Part shown: positions 1-12,426 of the stretch, piece after piece
How the letters are laid out: every line of letters starts with the position of its first letter
How positions within the stretch are numbered: the first letter of the stretch is position 1
Assembly: GCA_030063045.1 (NCBI GenBank)
Contig: JAQSEB010000008.1
Location: 1,922,001 to 1,986,000 of the forward strand
Source of the DNA: Pratylenchus scribneri
Lineage: Eukaryota; Nematoda; Chromadorea; Rhabditida; Pratylenchidae
Reading direction: 5' to 3'
Length of the DNA stretch: 64,000 nucleotides
Program-made: the position numbers and the translations under genes
The notes under the pieces: model-generated
The model's database searches: none
The model's input: the letters and a program-made list of their open reading frames with translations, nothing else
What the model was told of the DNA's origin: nothing

Positions 1-664
1 ACGCCCACAACCGAGCAATATTCCGGGGATGGAATTGCTGGGAAGGGAATTGGCTATGGATTGCACACAATTCGGGTTGATGGCAATGACCCATTCGCTG
101 TTTATAATGCCACATCAGCTGCCCGCCAATTGGCCTTGACAAATAAACCAGTCATGATTGAGGCAATGACATATCGATTGGGACATCATTCAACATCGGA
201 CGATTCTTCTGCATATCGGTTAATTAAATCATTGGAAAATAATAATTAATTATTGTAATTTAGGTCATCCCAAGAAGTGCAAGAATGGACCGAAATGGAC
301 TTTCCAATTTTGCGATATCGACGATTTTTGGAGGATAAAGGTTGGTGGAATCAAGAACAGGACAAGGAATGGATTAATTCGGTATTTGATTCAAAGTTTT
401 TATTAATTCAAATTCATTTTGGATTAGATTAAAAAGCAAGTGATGGAGGCATTCGCCCGTGCCGAAAAAGTGAAAAAACTTTCACCGGAAGAACTTTTTG
501 AAGATGTTTATGCCGATTTGCCTGAATCCCTTGAAGTATAAAATTCATAATTTTTAATAATAAATAAATTAAAATCATTTTAGAGACAGAAAATTCAACT
601 CCAGGAACATTTGGCTGAATATGGCGAACATTATTCCCAGCTGGAAAATTTTGAGAAGAATTAA
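1..664 (+). CDS. BCKDHA: Branched-chain 2-oxoacid dehydrogenase E1 alpha subunit, C-terminal part
   Basis: Only the last 174 residues are in the window; the gene starts to the left. Four exon segments (1-218, 264-381, 428-535, 584-664) join in frame through short GT-AG introns and end at TAA 662-664. The protein carries the family signature [14 protein letters not shown] and, after it, [21 protein letters not shown] minus its last residue; the SxxDDSSxYR stretch is the phosphorylation-loop region of the E1 alpha subunit. The tail ([12 protein letters not shown], then LFEDVY and YGEHY) also follows the animal protein. E1 is the thiamine-diphosphate enzyme that decarboxylates the 2-oxoacids of Val, Leu and Ile in the mitochondrial matrix and passes the acyl group to lipoylated E2. 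A lipoyltransferase gene lies 13 kb away. Confidence 0.95.
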
Positions 665-1139
665 ATATTACGGCTTCATATGTGAATGTGATATATTTAT
701 TTTGATTATATAATATTAATAATATTATATGATTACAAATTAAAAGTGCCATTTATTATTTTAATAAAAGATTAATATTTTTATTTATATAATTATAACC
801 GAATTTTCGTACAAATACCTTTTTTTATAATTATTTTACGCCCTAATAATCCTTGAATGAGAGTGATTTTTTCTTCTTGAATTGTTATTCATCATTCATC
901 ACTAATTCTTTCCCACCTGTGCGGATAATAGAAAGAAAATAAGCTGCCGAAAAAATGAGCAAAGGCCTCTTCAAATATTTTGTTTACGCAATTCTCTTAG
1001 TTGAAAAAAAAAAGAAAATAAGAAATCCTCCAATTACCCACATTATCTAATATTCAGCGGCATCCCCCCACCACCACCACCACTTTCCATTCACAATATT
1101 CATTCAAGGATATTTAAATAATTTTCAGTAAATTCGAGA
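665..1139. other. Intergenic, BCKDHA 3' region and upstream region of the next gene
   Basis: AT-rich. It holds AATAAA-like signals soon after the BCKDHA stop and, near its right end, a TTTTCAG at about 1122-1128 some 12 nt before the next ATG. This could be a spliced-leader acceptor. Nothing else is seen. Confidence 0.5.
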
Positions 1140-3325
1140 ATGATGGATCCACAAAATAATTTATCAAATGGAATTTCAATGGAAGAAGATGTGGAATTGC
1201 CATTCAATTGGATAATAAATGAACTTTTCAAGGTTAAAAATAATATTGAAATTTTGTAATTTTTATAATTCTAGGTTGACTGGAATCCATTTGTGGAGCA
1301 TAGAAGATATATTCCAATGGAAGGTTGGTGCTAATTTTTGGATAAATTAAAATAATAAAATATTTTTCAGGTCATTTGGAGGTAATTCCGTTAATAAATA
1401 ATGGATCAGTAAATTCATTTTTTAATGAAGATGTACAATGAGAACGAAGTGGATCCGGATCAACTATGGAAACGACTTTATTTTCGGATAAAAGATGGAC
1501 GATTCCAATGGTTTGCGGTCAGTCAATAATAAATTAATTTGATGAAATAAAATAATTTACTCTTCAGAGCCATTGTGCCGACGAACATCCAATTTCGGAT
1601 ATTTTATTGACCGGAGCCGAAGTGAAGGCGAACAAAGAGGATTGGACAATTCAAGTTAAAGGTGGCAAGGAAAATGCACATTTGGTTTGAAGCAAATAAT
1701 TTAAAATATATTCCCACCAATTTGTCCTTTAAGAAAGTGAAAGTTCCATCAAATGTTTTTGAGAAATGGCATCAAGTATTATTTTTATTTTTGGCCTTTC
1801 CATTTTAACACCAATTTTTCAGACTTTGCTCAGCCATTCTGGCTCTGCCCTTGTCGACGCCTATATCCAACCAATTTTCCCGCCAATTCCACACCGAACA
1901 AATGTAATTTTTTGGGAAATAAATTTATTAATCAAATTTTTATAAATTAAGAAAGTTTTATTGATTGAATTGGGCAATCAATCAATTCGAGCCGGAATTC
2001 TCACCCAAAAACCATCATTGCCGCACACTTTCATCCCAGCCCAATGTGCGGTTGTGGAGGAAAATGGCAAAATTGTGGCCGGAATTGAGGCACTCGGCAA
2101 AGGAGGAAAATGCCAATTAATTCAACCAATTCAAGTTATCTAAAATTAAATTCAATTAAAATAATGAATTTTATAAATAAGATTGATGAAGATGGGACAC
2201 GGCTGGAAAGGCCTTCATTGGTTGCACTTTTACAAAAAATAAAGGAAAATGCAATTGAACAGGCAAATTCAATGGATATTCGATTGAGAGTGAAGGAATA
2301 TTCGGTTTGATTTGAATTCGGCAAAAATAATATAATTCAATCAACATTTTAGATACTTCTTTCAATCCCCCAACATATGGACATTTTGGCAGCAACGGAA
2401 ATGTTGAAAATGTTATTGGACAAAACAAAATTGGGATATAAAAATGTGAGCATTGTCCGGCAACCAAGTTTGGTCCTCTATTCCTACGATGTGACCACCG
2501 GCGTGGTGGTCGAATTGGGCGAACATTTTTCCATTATTCCGGTCATCGATGAATTTGTGGTCGACGAGGCGGTGCAACCATTGGCATTTGGTGCCAAACA
2601 AATTCGGCAGGAATTGGCCAAAAGAATTGATTTAAAAAGTGCATTGGGCGAAGAAAATGATGAAATTGGCAAGGAAATTTTACTTCGATACATTATTGAA
2701 AAGGTTGGCTAATTTATTTTATTCGGAAAATTAAATATTTAGAATTGTTTTGTGGCCTCGGATGGATTTGAGGCAGAACAAAGGAAGAAAGGAACGACAA
2801 AAAATGAAATGGTTGAATTAAAAATTGCCGGCAAATCAATTTCCATTCGAATCGACGCCGAAACAAGATTCGCCGTTGTGGAAGGCCTTTTCAATCCGTC
2901 AATGTGGGGAATGGATGGAATTGGAGGATTGCACCAATTGGTCAATGAGGCCATTCAACGGTGCCCAATCGACAGTCGACGACCACTTTATCGGTTAATA
3001 AGGGGGAATGCAAATTTTGATTTAATTTTTATTAATTTTCAAGGGCAATTTATTTGACCGGTGGCACATCTTTGCTTCGAGGATTGGCGGAAAGATTGGA
3101 GAAGGAATTGGCCAGATTAGTGCCCCAAACTATTCCAGTCCAGGTCAATTTAAATTCATTTTTTATTCAAAATTAATAAATTTGAAGGTGCTGAATAGTC
3201 CATGGCGCCGACATTCTGCCTATTTGGGTGCACATTTGATTGGAGCAGCCGAAGAATTCCCAAAATGTTGCGTCGGTGAGGCGGATTTGGGCGATTATTT
3301 GCGAAGAATGAGTTCAACGACTTAA
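1140..3325 (+). CDS. Actin-fold (actin-related) protein with an N-terminal PH-like domain
   Basis: About ten short exons are read from ATG 1140 to TAA 3323-3325. The first ~130 residues look like a pleckstrin-homology fold: LWKRLYFRIKDGRFQWF, a middle part with DILLTGAEV, and a closing helix with FEKWHQTLL and the invariant-type Trp. The rest looks like an actin-related protein: VLLIELGNQSIRAGI (phosphate-1 loop position), a central region with ILLSIPQHMD, and near the C-terminus IQRCPIDSRRPLY then YLTGGTSLLRGLAERLE (phosphate-2/adenosine region), ending SAYLGAHLIGAAEEF. The C-terminal half is closest in my memory to the Arp10/Arp11 type of dynactin, but that protein has no PH domain. The role is therefore unknown; a membrane-linked actin-related or dynactin-like function is a guess. 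Confidence 0.75.
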
Positions 3326-4202
3326 AAGAATGAAGAAAAGAAATAATCAAAAGCAGCTTATTCTCCTCCCACTTTGTTCGCCTTTTTAGTCAAATTTGCA
3401 TATTTCTTCCCAAACAACGAATTATATAGTCTCAACTCTCAACCTCCTTCAAAACATTATTCCCATCATATCCATTTGAATTCGTGCAAAATTAGCCAAT
3501 CATCCAACAATTTATTCCTCCCTCCTCAAAATTGCTTAATTCAATTTCCCATTTTATTAATGTTTTTTGTTGTTTATATTGCCTAAAATAATTTGTAATA
3601 GTCACTCCAATCCATCAACCAGAATAAAAATGCTTAGCCGTGCCTAATCCCTTTTTCAAAACCACTCAATTTAATCACTTTTTGGCAGATCCATTCACCC
3701 ACCATGGATTCCCTCCATATTCGCCCTTAAATATATTATTCCGCTCTTTTAATATTTTAATAATTTCCATGGTAACTCCGCGCACGAAATGTCCTCCTCC
3801 TTTCCTCCCTTTTTCCTCATCTTTTCCATCATTGCCTTTTGGGGGTTTCATTCCTCTCAATGTCCTTTAATTAGGAAAATGAATGAATGAGTGGATATTT
3901 GCCAGGAGGAGGAGGGGCCATGTCATACCAAAATTGGGAAGGATAAGCGGATTGGGATATTACGGGGATTTGGGCAAAATGCGCAAGCAAAATGGAGCAA
4001 ATCCCCGGCATAAAGTCACGGATGTTGTTGAGAATAAAAAACCAGATGAATGAATCCCTTCAACCATTTCCTTCCCTCAGGCCATTTTTTTTATTCGTGA
4101 ATTGACACGCTAAAAATTGGGAACCTTTGGATCCTTTTTAAATAATAATATATTTTTTTTTATTATTTTAATTTCAGTGAGAAGCATTGCTGAAGGCCAG
4201 GA
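3326..4202. other. Intergenic, 0.9 kb
   Basis: AT-rich, with pyrimidine-rich stretches and several short unrelated open frames on both strands. None has recognisable content or splice-site support. A TTTCAG at about 4171-4176 precedes the next start codon by ~25 nt and may be a trans-splice acceptor. Confidence 0.4.
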
Positions 4203-7200
4203 ATGGGGGCTGAAGCAAAACGCTATTTGCAAGAACATTCAATCCCCCAACTTTTCGAGGTAATTCGTCCACCCACAGAGACACAAAATTGGCCACCATT
4301 TTTCCATTCCATTCAAAATTGGACCAAAAAATTGTTCCCAAAAGCCTTTTCTATAGCAATTTCCATAAAAAGCCATTTTCAATTCGAATTTTGCCTTAGG
4401 GTTTGATGACCGGCCTAATCTACAATCGACCAAATGATCCAATCCAATTCCTGGAATCCAGCATCGCAAAAGTCCGCCAAAATCCGGGGCTTGTATTGAA
4501 GTGGTAATTTTAATGGTCAAAAACAAAAAAAAGAACAAAACAAAAATTGAGGGATTCCTTTGTGGAACCAGAGGCCAGAGCCGCGGCCGAGAACGCAATC
4601 AAGGCGGGAGGAGGCGGCGGAATGTTGAGAAAAACGGCCGGGGGCGGAGGAGAGGCGGACCAAGGTTGGGGGAATATTTTTTGTTATGGCCTAAAAAGCA
4701 TTGATCGCCTGAAAATTGGGCCCACTCACACAAAGTGCGGGAAAATGGAAATAAAAAGTACAAAGAGGGAAATTGAGGAGGAAAGGGGATGTTTTTTTTC
4801 ATATGAGCGGTGCCACAAAATTGTTTCCGGGGCCAAATTCCCTTTGTTGGTGCATATTTCCTTCATTCAAAAAGAATTGTCCCGCTTTTTATGAAAAGAA
4901 AGGCCAATTCCCTCATTATTTTCCACTGCCCCAAATAAATTTATCCAAAAAATCCATATTATGCCAAAAAGACGATGAGTCGGTCCAGATGTTTGGCTCG
5001 GTTGACTGTGCCCGACTGGGAACGTGCGTGACTTCCCTCTTCCCTCTATTTCCCAAAAATGGGTTTTCAAAAATAAAAACAATGGAATTTTAGGGGAAAA
5101 CAAAATTAATTTTTTGGACAATTTGAGGGAATAAAAAAGGAAATTAATTTTTCAAATATTTTAATTCAGCCAAGGCCCGAATCAACACAACCGCAACAAG
5201 CAATGCGGCAAAAGGGTCTAGTGGCAGGGATTCAAGCCATCCGTCAAGAAAAAAGTAAGCAAAAATTAAAAATGGGAGCATTTTGCTTGAGGATATTTCA
5301 TATTCTTCTTTTTCTTTCTATTATCAATCATTAAAATCCACAATTTCTGCTGGGCTCATCCTATTATACTGTACTGTAAACCTTTCTTACCCACCAAAGA
5401 AAGGAGGAAAAATTGCCATCGACTTCAGCGGAATGGAAGGAGGAGGAATTGAAGACCACCTGCGGCAATGAAGGAAAATAAAAAGAAAAACAATTATTAT
5501 TCTATCCATTGTTGTGGATTCACTTTATTATTATTATTTCCTTCTTGCAATTTTCCGTTTTCCCTTATATTAGCAATAAATCGCTTTCTGATTCCACTCA
5601 ATTTGTGAATGAATTTAGCCCTTCCCAAAATCAACAAAATGGTGGCAGAAGTCGTCAAAATTCGCATTCAGCCGAGAAGTTCGGTGGTTCGCCTTCCTCA
5701 TCTTCACAAATGCGGCCCAATTCCCTTGCTCAATTGGCACAAAATGCCCAAATTTCGCCGGATGCCCCAATCATTCTTTTTATGGGTATTAAAAGGGAAA
5801 TATTGGCCTAAAATTGAATGGATTGAACAATTTTGAGGTGGTCCGGGTGGAGGAAAAACAAGATATGCGGCCCAATTGCAAGAACAATTGAGGGCGGAAG
5901 GATTGGTACATATTTGCATGCCGGTGAGAGGCCAAATTTAATTAAATTATTACAAATTCGAATTTACAATCGCAAATTGTTAATTTTTATATTGAATAAA
6001 AAGGATTTGGTGAGGACGGCTATTGCCCGCTACAAGGACAGAATGCAGGAATGGCGAATTGCGGCAGAACGATACCAACGTGGCGAATTAATCCCAAATG
6101 AATTGGCCCAACAATTGGTGAAGGCCGAAATGGGAAAGCATCCAAATGCGCGTGCCTATTTTCTCGAGGGATTTCCAAGGGAAGCAAAACAAGTTGAGGA
6201 TTTCGAACGAAATGTGAGTTAAGGAGGAATGCATTTTTGGGACATCCACTCCTTCAAGGTTCGCCCTGTGAATATGGCAATGATTTTGGATTATGATGAG
6301 GAAGTATTAAGGAAACATATGCAAAGCAGAGGACTACTTTCGGAAGTGATTGATCGGCGAATAAATGAATTCAAGCAAAAAACATTGCCAAGTGCCAAAT
6401 ATTTTGATGATCAACGACTTTTGCATTTGATTCCCGGCGAAAAAGAGGACACAGTGATCATAGAGAGGATGAAAAAATTGGCATTGAGGGCAATGAGAGC
6501 AGGCATAAAAGGCAAAAGCAACGGTGGAGGAGGGACGAGCACTTCGGCAAGTTCATCCGCCGGAGGTGAAGCAAAGGATGGGGGAATGGCCTCAGGGGAT
6601 GCGGAAATGATGAATGGGAAAATGGAAGGCAAGAAAAAGGGATGCGAAAAGGGGCAAATTGGTAAATGGATTCAGATTCGGCATTTTCCACTGCAACTGC
6701 CCAAAATGCCCAATTGGAAGAGGAAAAGGAGGAAAAGACAATGGAGTCACCGCCAATTTTGGCCAACCAAAGGCAGAGAACGGCGGGAAGTCGAAGCGAA
6801 GGTTGGGGGCATCTAAATTGGCAATTTGGCATGTTTTTGCCTTTTCAGCCAATAAAATCATTTCAAAACCAAATTCGGCCGGAACAGTGAAAAGCGTTGC
6901 CTCCTCTTCGGCCACAAAAGAAATTCGAATATCCGAAGAATCGATGAGGAATAATTCTGGCCAACAGAAGAAAAGCAGAGGGCAAATGGGATCGGCTGGA
7001 AATAAGGAAAAAGAAGTCCAAAATGGAGGAAGAAGCAGGGAAGGAAGTGCAAAATCCCAGGGGCAAGGAATGTCATCGACCGTTTCGACTCCAAAACCAA
7101 GTGAAGGTCGGGTTGGTCGATGATGAGAGTTGATAAATATAATTGATTGAAGGACCATTCCGTGAATTATTGGCCGATTCTGGACAAATTGCTCCAACCA

Positions 7201-8363
7201 AATCGCCGGCAGCAAATTCCGCAATTTCCACGGAATCTGACACTTTTCCCAAGGGACTTCCATCTGAGGCGCCTGTCATCCTCATTATTGGTTTATGGGC
7301 TACATAATTCCTTGGCTAATTCATTCTTATAGGCGCCCCTGGCTCAAATAAATCGAAATTTGCTCAGCGAGTGGCCCGAAAATACGATGGATTTGTTTAC
7401 CTGGGAATGGGGGAATTATTCCGGCGAAAAGTGCTCCAAAGTGGGGAGGACGAATTGTGGGCAAGAATTGGGAAGAAAATGGACGCGGGCGAAACAATCC
7501 CCACACGGATTTGTCGAGACCTTCTGTACACGGCATTGAATGAAAGAGGCCAAAATGGATGGGGTTATGTGGTGGAGGGATATCCAAGAACATTGCCCCA
7601 GGCCGAGGACATTGAAGCCCAAGTGGGGAAGGGAGAAAGGCTTGAATGAACCCTCCATATTCAGTTGGGCCGATTGGACTTGGCCATTCTGATCGACTGT
7701 ACCGAACAATTCTGTCGGGATGCCCTCCGGAGGCGAAAAGATAAGGAAGAGGGGACGGAAAGAGCTGGTAAGGAAGAAAATGAAGAATGAATTGTTGATT
7801 AATTTAAAATATTAAAAAGATGATGATGAAGGAGTTGTGCGAGTTCGGTTGAGTTTGTTCAAGCAAAACACACTGCCAATGCTCAAACACCTTGACGACA
7901 AAGGACTATTAAGAGTGGTACGATTTGATGAGAGTGCTATTGTGGCCGACATGCACAAAAATGAAAAGGTGGTGTGGTCTACGGCCTTTTGATGGAGGCA
8001 ATTTATTAATGGAATTGTGTGGGAGGCCGTAGATCATCCCCCAACCAATAAATTCAAATGGAAGCACATTTTGCTTACTTTTGCTTCTGCTCCTTTTCTG
8101 CTTCATTCTTTCACTTTTAAATTCTATTTCCAGCTTCCATTTTGTTTTATTTCACTTACAATTAACCATGCTTCCAATATAACTATATTTTTGGCACAAT
8201 TAATGATCCAATTTGACAAAATAATAATTCCAAACATTCATAGATTGAAGGAGACAGCAACGAGGAGAAAGTGTTCCAAGAAATTTGTTCCATAATCGAC
8301 AATACCCTCTTTATTCAAGGCAATTTAATTGGCAAAAAACAAAATACAAAATGCGCATTTTAG
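4203..8363 (+). CDS. AK5: Adenylate kinase isoenzyme 5-like protein with two kinase domains
   Basis: The N-terminus (AKRYLQEHSIPQLFE, then GLIYNRPNDPIQFLESSIAK) matches the dimerisation-like lead of AK5. The first kinase domain starts at about 5770 with a P-loop GGPGGGKT, followed by FLEGFPREAKQVEDFE and a helical end. A Ser/Lys/Gly-rich linker covers about 6500-7200; its exon edges are unsure. The second domain starts at about 7270 with IGAPGSNKSKFAQ, then LGMGELFRRKVL, VVEGYPRTLPQAEDIE and DALRRRKDKEE (lid). Adenylate kinases interconvert ATP and AMP with two ADP. The second P-loop has GSNKS where family members have GSGKG, so this domain may be weak or regulatory. The frame stops at TAG 8361-8363; a GC-AG intron (8320-8363) would instead extend it to TGA 8504-8506 with a Ser/Gln/Asn-rich tail. 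Confidence 0.85.
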
Positions 8364-9048
8364 ATGATGGGAATGGAAAAAGTTTGGGCTCAAGTAAACA
8401 AAATTCCGTTGACGAAATTGGCGATTCATCTCATCAACAGCAGGCACAAATAGATGGTCAATCCGAAGAGAATTCGCCACCATCAAATAATAAATCAGAA
8501 AATTGAGCAATTTACTTTTTTTTGGCTACAATAAATTCATTTTCCTTTTCTAATTTCCATCCTTTCTTACATTCTGAGACGGAATACTGTATTGGCAAAA
8601 TGTAATTTAATAAGACACAAAGTCCTATTTTGTTAGGCATGCGCGCATGCGGCATGGCGCATTGCAAATTGCATGGCATTGGCGTTTGGTGTGACATGTG
8701 GCATGGCATTATGGAATTTAGGGAATCGGAATAGGGGCGAATGTTATTTTTTGTTAGGGATTATGGAAAAGTTTACTGTGCTACAAACTGTTAATTACGG
8801 GAACAAAAGTGTAACTGCAGTACTTTTTATTTTTATCGATTAGCTAGTACACAATTTCTTTAACTTCGAATGCTTTCTCTAGCAAAATAAACTATTTAAA
8901 GGACCCATTCATTAAGCAGTTTCATTCATCGACACAATCAAATCTACCAACATCAAGACCCAACAACGAAGAGCAGCAGTTCAACAAATATCAACGTAAG
9001 TCAAAGCCTACATTTCCAAATAAATTTCTAATTTGTTCGTATTTTTAG
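8364..9048. other. Intergenic and MSP-gene promoter / 5' UTR
   Basis: The first part may be the alternative last exon of the upstream kinase gene (to 8506). At 8636-8712 there is an imperfect repeat built on GCATGGCA. A TATA-like CTATTTAAAG at about 8889-8898 lies before a probable 5' UTR (about 8925-8995), which is interrupted by a small intron 8996-9048 (GTAAG...TTTTTAG) whose acceptor directly precedes the MSP start codon. Confidence 0.5.
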
Positions 9049-9671
9049 ATGGCAACAAATTCCTGCGGAGATGGTCCACTTGTCTTTGAATTGAATCCCG
9101 CCGATCGCATTGAATTCCGCTACAGTGAGGGACAACAGCAGCCGGTGCTCGTGGAGTTGAAAAGTGAGTTTAACTGCCTTCTTATTATTCGAAAAATACA
9201 TTTATCTTTTTCAGTCAAAAATCCGACGGACAAGCCACAATTATTCAAAGTGAAATGCACAAAGTGAGTTTTGATTTAACATTTAGCTCAACTAATTTCC
9301 CAATATTTTCAGCAATGATATGTTCAAAATTCGACCACCTGTTGGGCTGCTCAAGGCGGGAGAGGAAGCGACGGTCAAGGTAAGAGGGCGGATAATTTTC
9401 TACTTTATTTTGAATAATTTTTATTAAGTTGATGCTGCAGTGGACCGACAAAACCAAAATTCCTGAGAATGATGCACATTGTGAGTTAATTTTCATCTTT
9501 TGCTTAATTCCACTAAAATCCCTTTTTTCAGACTTCTCCATCTATGGGCTCGAGGCAAATCCGGACCAGCAGCAGCAGAGTGCACGCCAACTATGGGACA
9601 AGCAGAAACCACAATGCCGCAAGAGGATCTTCGTTCACTTCGAGCAAGCAGGGCCGTCAAAAACCGAATGA
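9049..9671 (+). CDS. MSP-domain protein (sperm-type small MSP-like protein)
   Basis: Five exons (9049-9163, 9215-9263, 9313-9379, 9429-9480, 9532-9671) give 140 residues. The protein is a single MSP immunoglobulin-like fold: FELNPADRIEFRY, KNPTDKPQLFKVKCTNNDMF, IRPPVGLLKAGEEATVKL and QWTDKTKIPENDAHYFSIY follow the classic MSP order of strands. MSP-type proteins act in nematode sperm motility or, in related sperm-specific small forms, as sperm-abundant cytosolic proteins. The extra C-terminus rich in Gln and basic residues (about 35 residues) makes it longer than canonical 127-aa MSP, so it may be an MSP-like paralogue rather than the cytoskeletal MSP itself. The ATG follows an intron acceptor directly, which fixes the start. 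Confidence 0.9.
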
Positions 9672-10374
9672 TGCAGAATGTGTGTGGATGCAAGAAGATG
9701 TCCCGTGCTATGGATCATTGTTGATGTGAATATTGTGTGATATTTCCTCCTATTCCCCATTGTTTGTATTGTTTTGTCCCTCAATATCCATTCATCATGT
9801 TCTTATTGTGCCAATTTTTGCTTAATTGTATTTTCCCGATATTGTTTTTCCCTCCCAATATCTCTAAATTTTGTGTCAATTTTGCTTATATTGTATACAA
9901 TAATTTTGTGAATAAAAATCTTTTATTAAATTTATTGTGCATTTTTTTTTGTGTTACTTCACAATTTCATATTTCTCCTTCTGTTGATGATGATTGATGA
10001 TATTTACCAATTTAGGGGTAAAAGGGTTCAACCCCGAAGACTGCTTCACTCATTTTTGATTAGCCAGCTTTTAAACCTAGCCCGAGTGCCCGAATCCTAC
10101 CCTAGACCTAGCACTACTTAGACTCCATACATAAAAATTATTGTTGATCTAATAGGTTGTAAGTCTTTTGGATGTAGATCTTTGGAGTAGTTCATCATTT
10201 GGGTTGACGGTTGACCGAAATGACCGCTTTGTATTATTCACCATACATATCCACATTCCGCACCCATCCTTAATCCGTTCCGAATTATTCAATTCGCATT
10301 CAGTCTTTCTTTTAAACTGCTTAATTTTATTTGTACATTCAACACTATAGATGTAATTATAATTCTTTTAGAGA
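9672..10374. other. Intergenic, 0.7 kb
   Basis: AT-rich. It has an AATAAA at about 9911-9916 for the MSP gene. At 10016-10110 a stretch rich in CCTAG/CCCGA contains a short hairpin (GGGTTCAACCCC). A TTTTAG at 10366-10371, three nucleotides before the next ATG, is a likely trans-splice acceptor. Confidence 0.45.
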
Positions 10375-12235
10375 ATGTTTCAAAATTTATTAAAATGCTC
10401 TTCTTCACACAAAATTGCAAACATTTTACAAAGGCAATTTTCAATTAAAATATCTCAACAACAGAAAAGGTGAAGCATTACTAAACTAACTATAATAAAT
10501 AATCAACAAATTTTCAGTAAACATTGGCAACAGCATTTAACTTCAAAATTGGACACGGGATTAACGGTGGCTTCACAACCGGTTTATGGACAATTTTGCA
10601 CATTAGGAGGTTTTTTTTGTATTTGGAATTCAATTATTTTTGAAAATTATTTAGTTGCTATTTCTGCTGGATCAAGATATGAAGTTTATTATCCACCGGG
10701 AACGGCCCATTTCATTGAGAAGATTGCGTTTTCGGTAAATTTTTCAAATATTAAATTAATTTATAAAATGTTCAGTCTTCGAAACTTTTCCCGGATAAAG
10801 CAAAAACTTTCGATATTTTGGACAAATGTGGGGCAATGATTGACTGTCAATCGACCAGGGACACTTTCCTTTATGCTTCTTCTTGCCGAACATCGGATGC
10901 TTTCGAGGTTCTTCAAATTATTGCTGATGCAGTTTTTCGACCAAATATTTTGGAAGAAGAGGTTTGTTAAAAACCATTCAACAATTTAATAAACCCAATT
11001 TTTAGCTCAACTTTTGCCGCGATGTGATTCGTTATGAGAATGAAACATTGGCTAGGCAACCCGAATGTGAACCACTTTTGACCGATTGGATTCATCAAGC
11101 GGCATTTCGCACCAACACGGTTGGCCTGCCACGATATTGTCCTTCCGATGCGGTGGATTCGGTCAATTCCCAACATATTCTCAGCTATCTCAGCCAATAT
11201 TATGCACCATCCAGAATTGTTCTCGCTGGTTATTTCATTCATCATTTTAAATTTAATTATCAAATAATTTTAAGGTGTTGGGGTTTATCAGCAATGGCTG
11301 ATGGATGCCGGCAAAGAATTATTCAATCCAAACCAAACCACATGGGCCACTTCACCCGAAAGACTTTTGGGTGAACTTCCACCGGTTGACGACTCATTGG
11401 CCCAATACACTGGAGGCGATGTTCGCATTGAAAGGGACCTCAGTCAAGTGGCACTTGGTCCAACGCCATTCCCTAATTTGGCTCATTTGGTCATTGGATT
11501 TCAAGTTTGAATAAACATAAATATTAATATTTATTAAAAATTAATTGAAGGGTGTCAGCACCAGCAATGATGATTTTGTTCCATTTTGCGTGTTGCAAAG
11601 TTTGATGGGGGGTGGAGGCAGTTTTAGTGCAGGTGGACCAGGAAAGGGGATGTTCACCAGACTTTACACCGAAGTGCTCAACAAGTAAGAATCAACCCAA
11701 TATTAATTCATTACATTTAGACATCATTGGATTTATAATGCAACTGCCTATAATCATTCATATTCTGATTGTGGACTATTTTGCATTCGAGGAAGTGCTG
11801 ATCCAAAATCGGTGAATTTTAATTAAAAAAAGCAATTTTAAATTATTTTATTAAGATTGGAGAATTGGCCGAAATTATCATCAAACAATTTCAAGAATTG
11901 CGGCGTGGTGTTGGCAATAAAGAATTGGAACGGGCCAAAGTTCAATTGAAATCGCAATTATTGATGAATTTGGAAATGAGACCAGTCCAATTTGAAGATT
12001 TGGCAAGACAAGTCCTGGCCCATGGAAAAAGGAAAACGGCAGAAGATTATGCAAACGAAATTGGTTAGTTTTCAATTTTAATTTAATATTAATAAACTGA
12101 TTATTTTCAGATAAAGCCAAAGCAGAAGACATTGTTCGGATAGCCCACAATATGTTGGAGAGTAGACTTTCCTTTGTCGGCTACGGCGATTTGAAAGATG
12201 TTCCCACTTATGAAGAATTGAAAACATTTATTTAA
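10375..12235 (+). CDS. PMPCA: Mitochondrial-processing peptidase alpha subunit
   Basis: Multi-exon M16-family protein of about 480 residues. The N-terminus is basic and lacks acidic residues ([21 protein letters not shown]), like a mitochondrial presequence. The zinc site is degenerate (AHFIEKIAF where the active beta subunit has HFLEH), which is the rule for the alpha subunit. The glycine-rich loop [20 protein letters not shown], diagnostic of MPP alpha, is present at about 11605-11670. The C-terminus has the second peptidase-like lobe ([18 protein letters not shown] and FVGYGDL). The alpha subunit binds presequences of imported matrix precursors so that the beta subunit can cut them. The gene is first in a close three-gene run with VTA1 and LIPT1. 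Confidence 0.95.
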
Positions 12236-12426
12236 TCAATTTTTTAATTTGTTTTGCATATTTAATAAATAAATTGTTTAATTGATAATAATTAATAATA
12301 TTATACTTATACGTTAAATCATTATGATTATTGATTATGATACGTAAATATTTCTTTTGAAATTGATTATTTTAAATCGTGATTCATCCTATCCAAAGTT
12401 CTAATTTTCCAGAGAAAATATTAAAA

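Noticed and set aside
10025..10045. B-box-like GGGTTCAACCCC as a tRNA sign
   Set aside because: No A box at a suitable distance and no acceptor stem.
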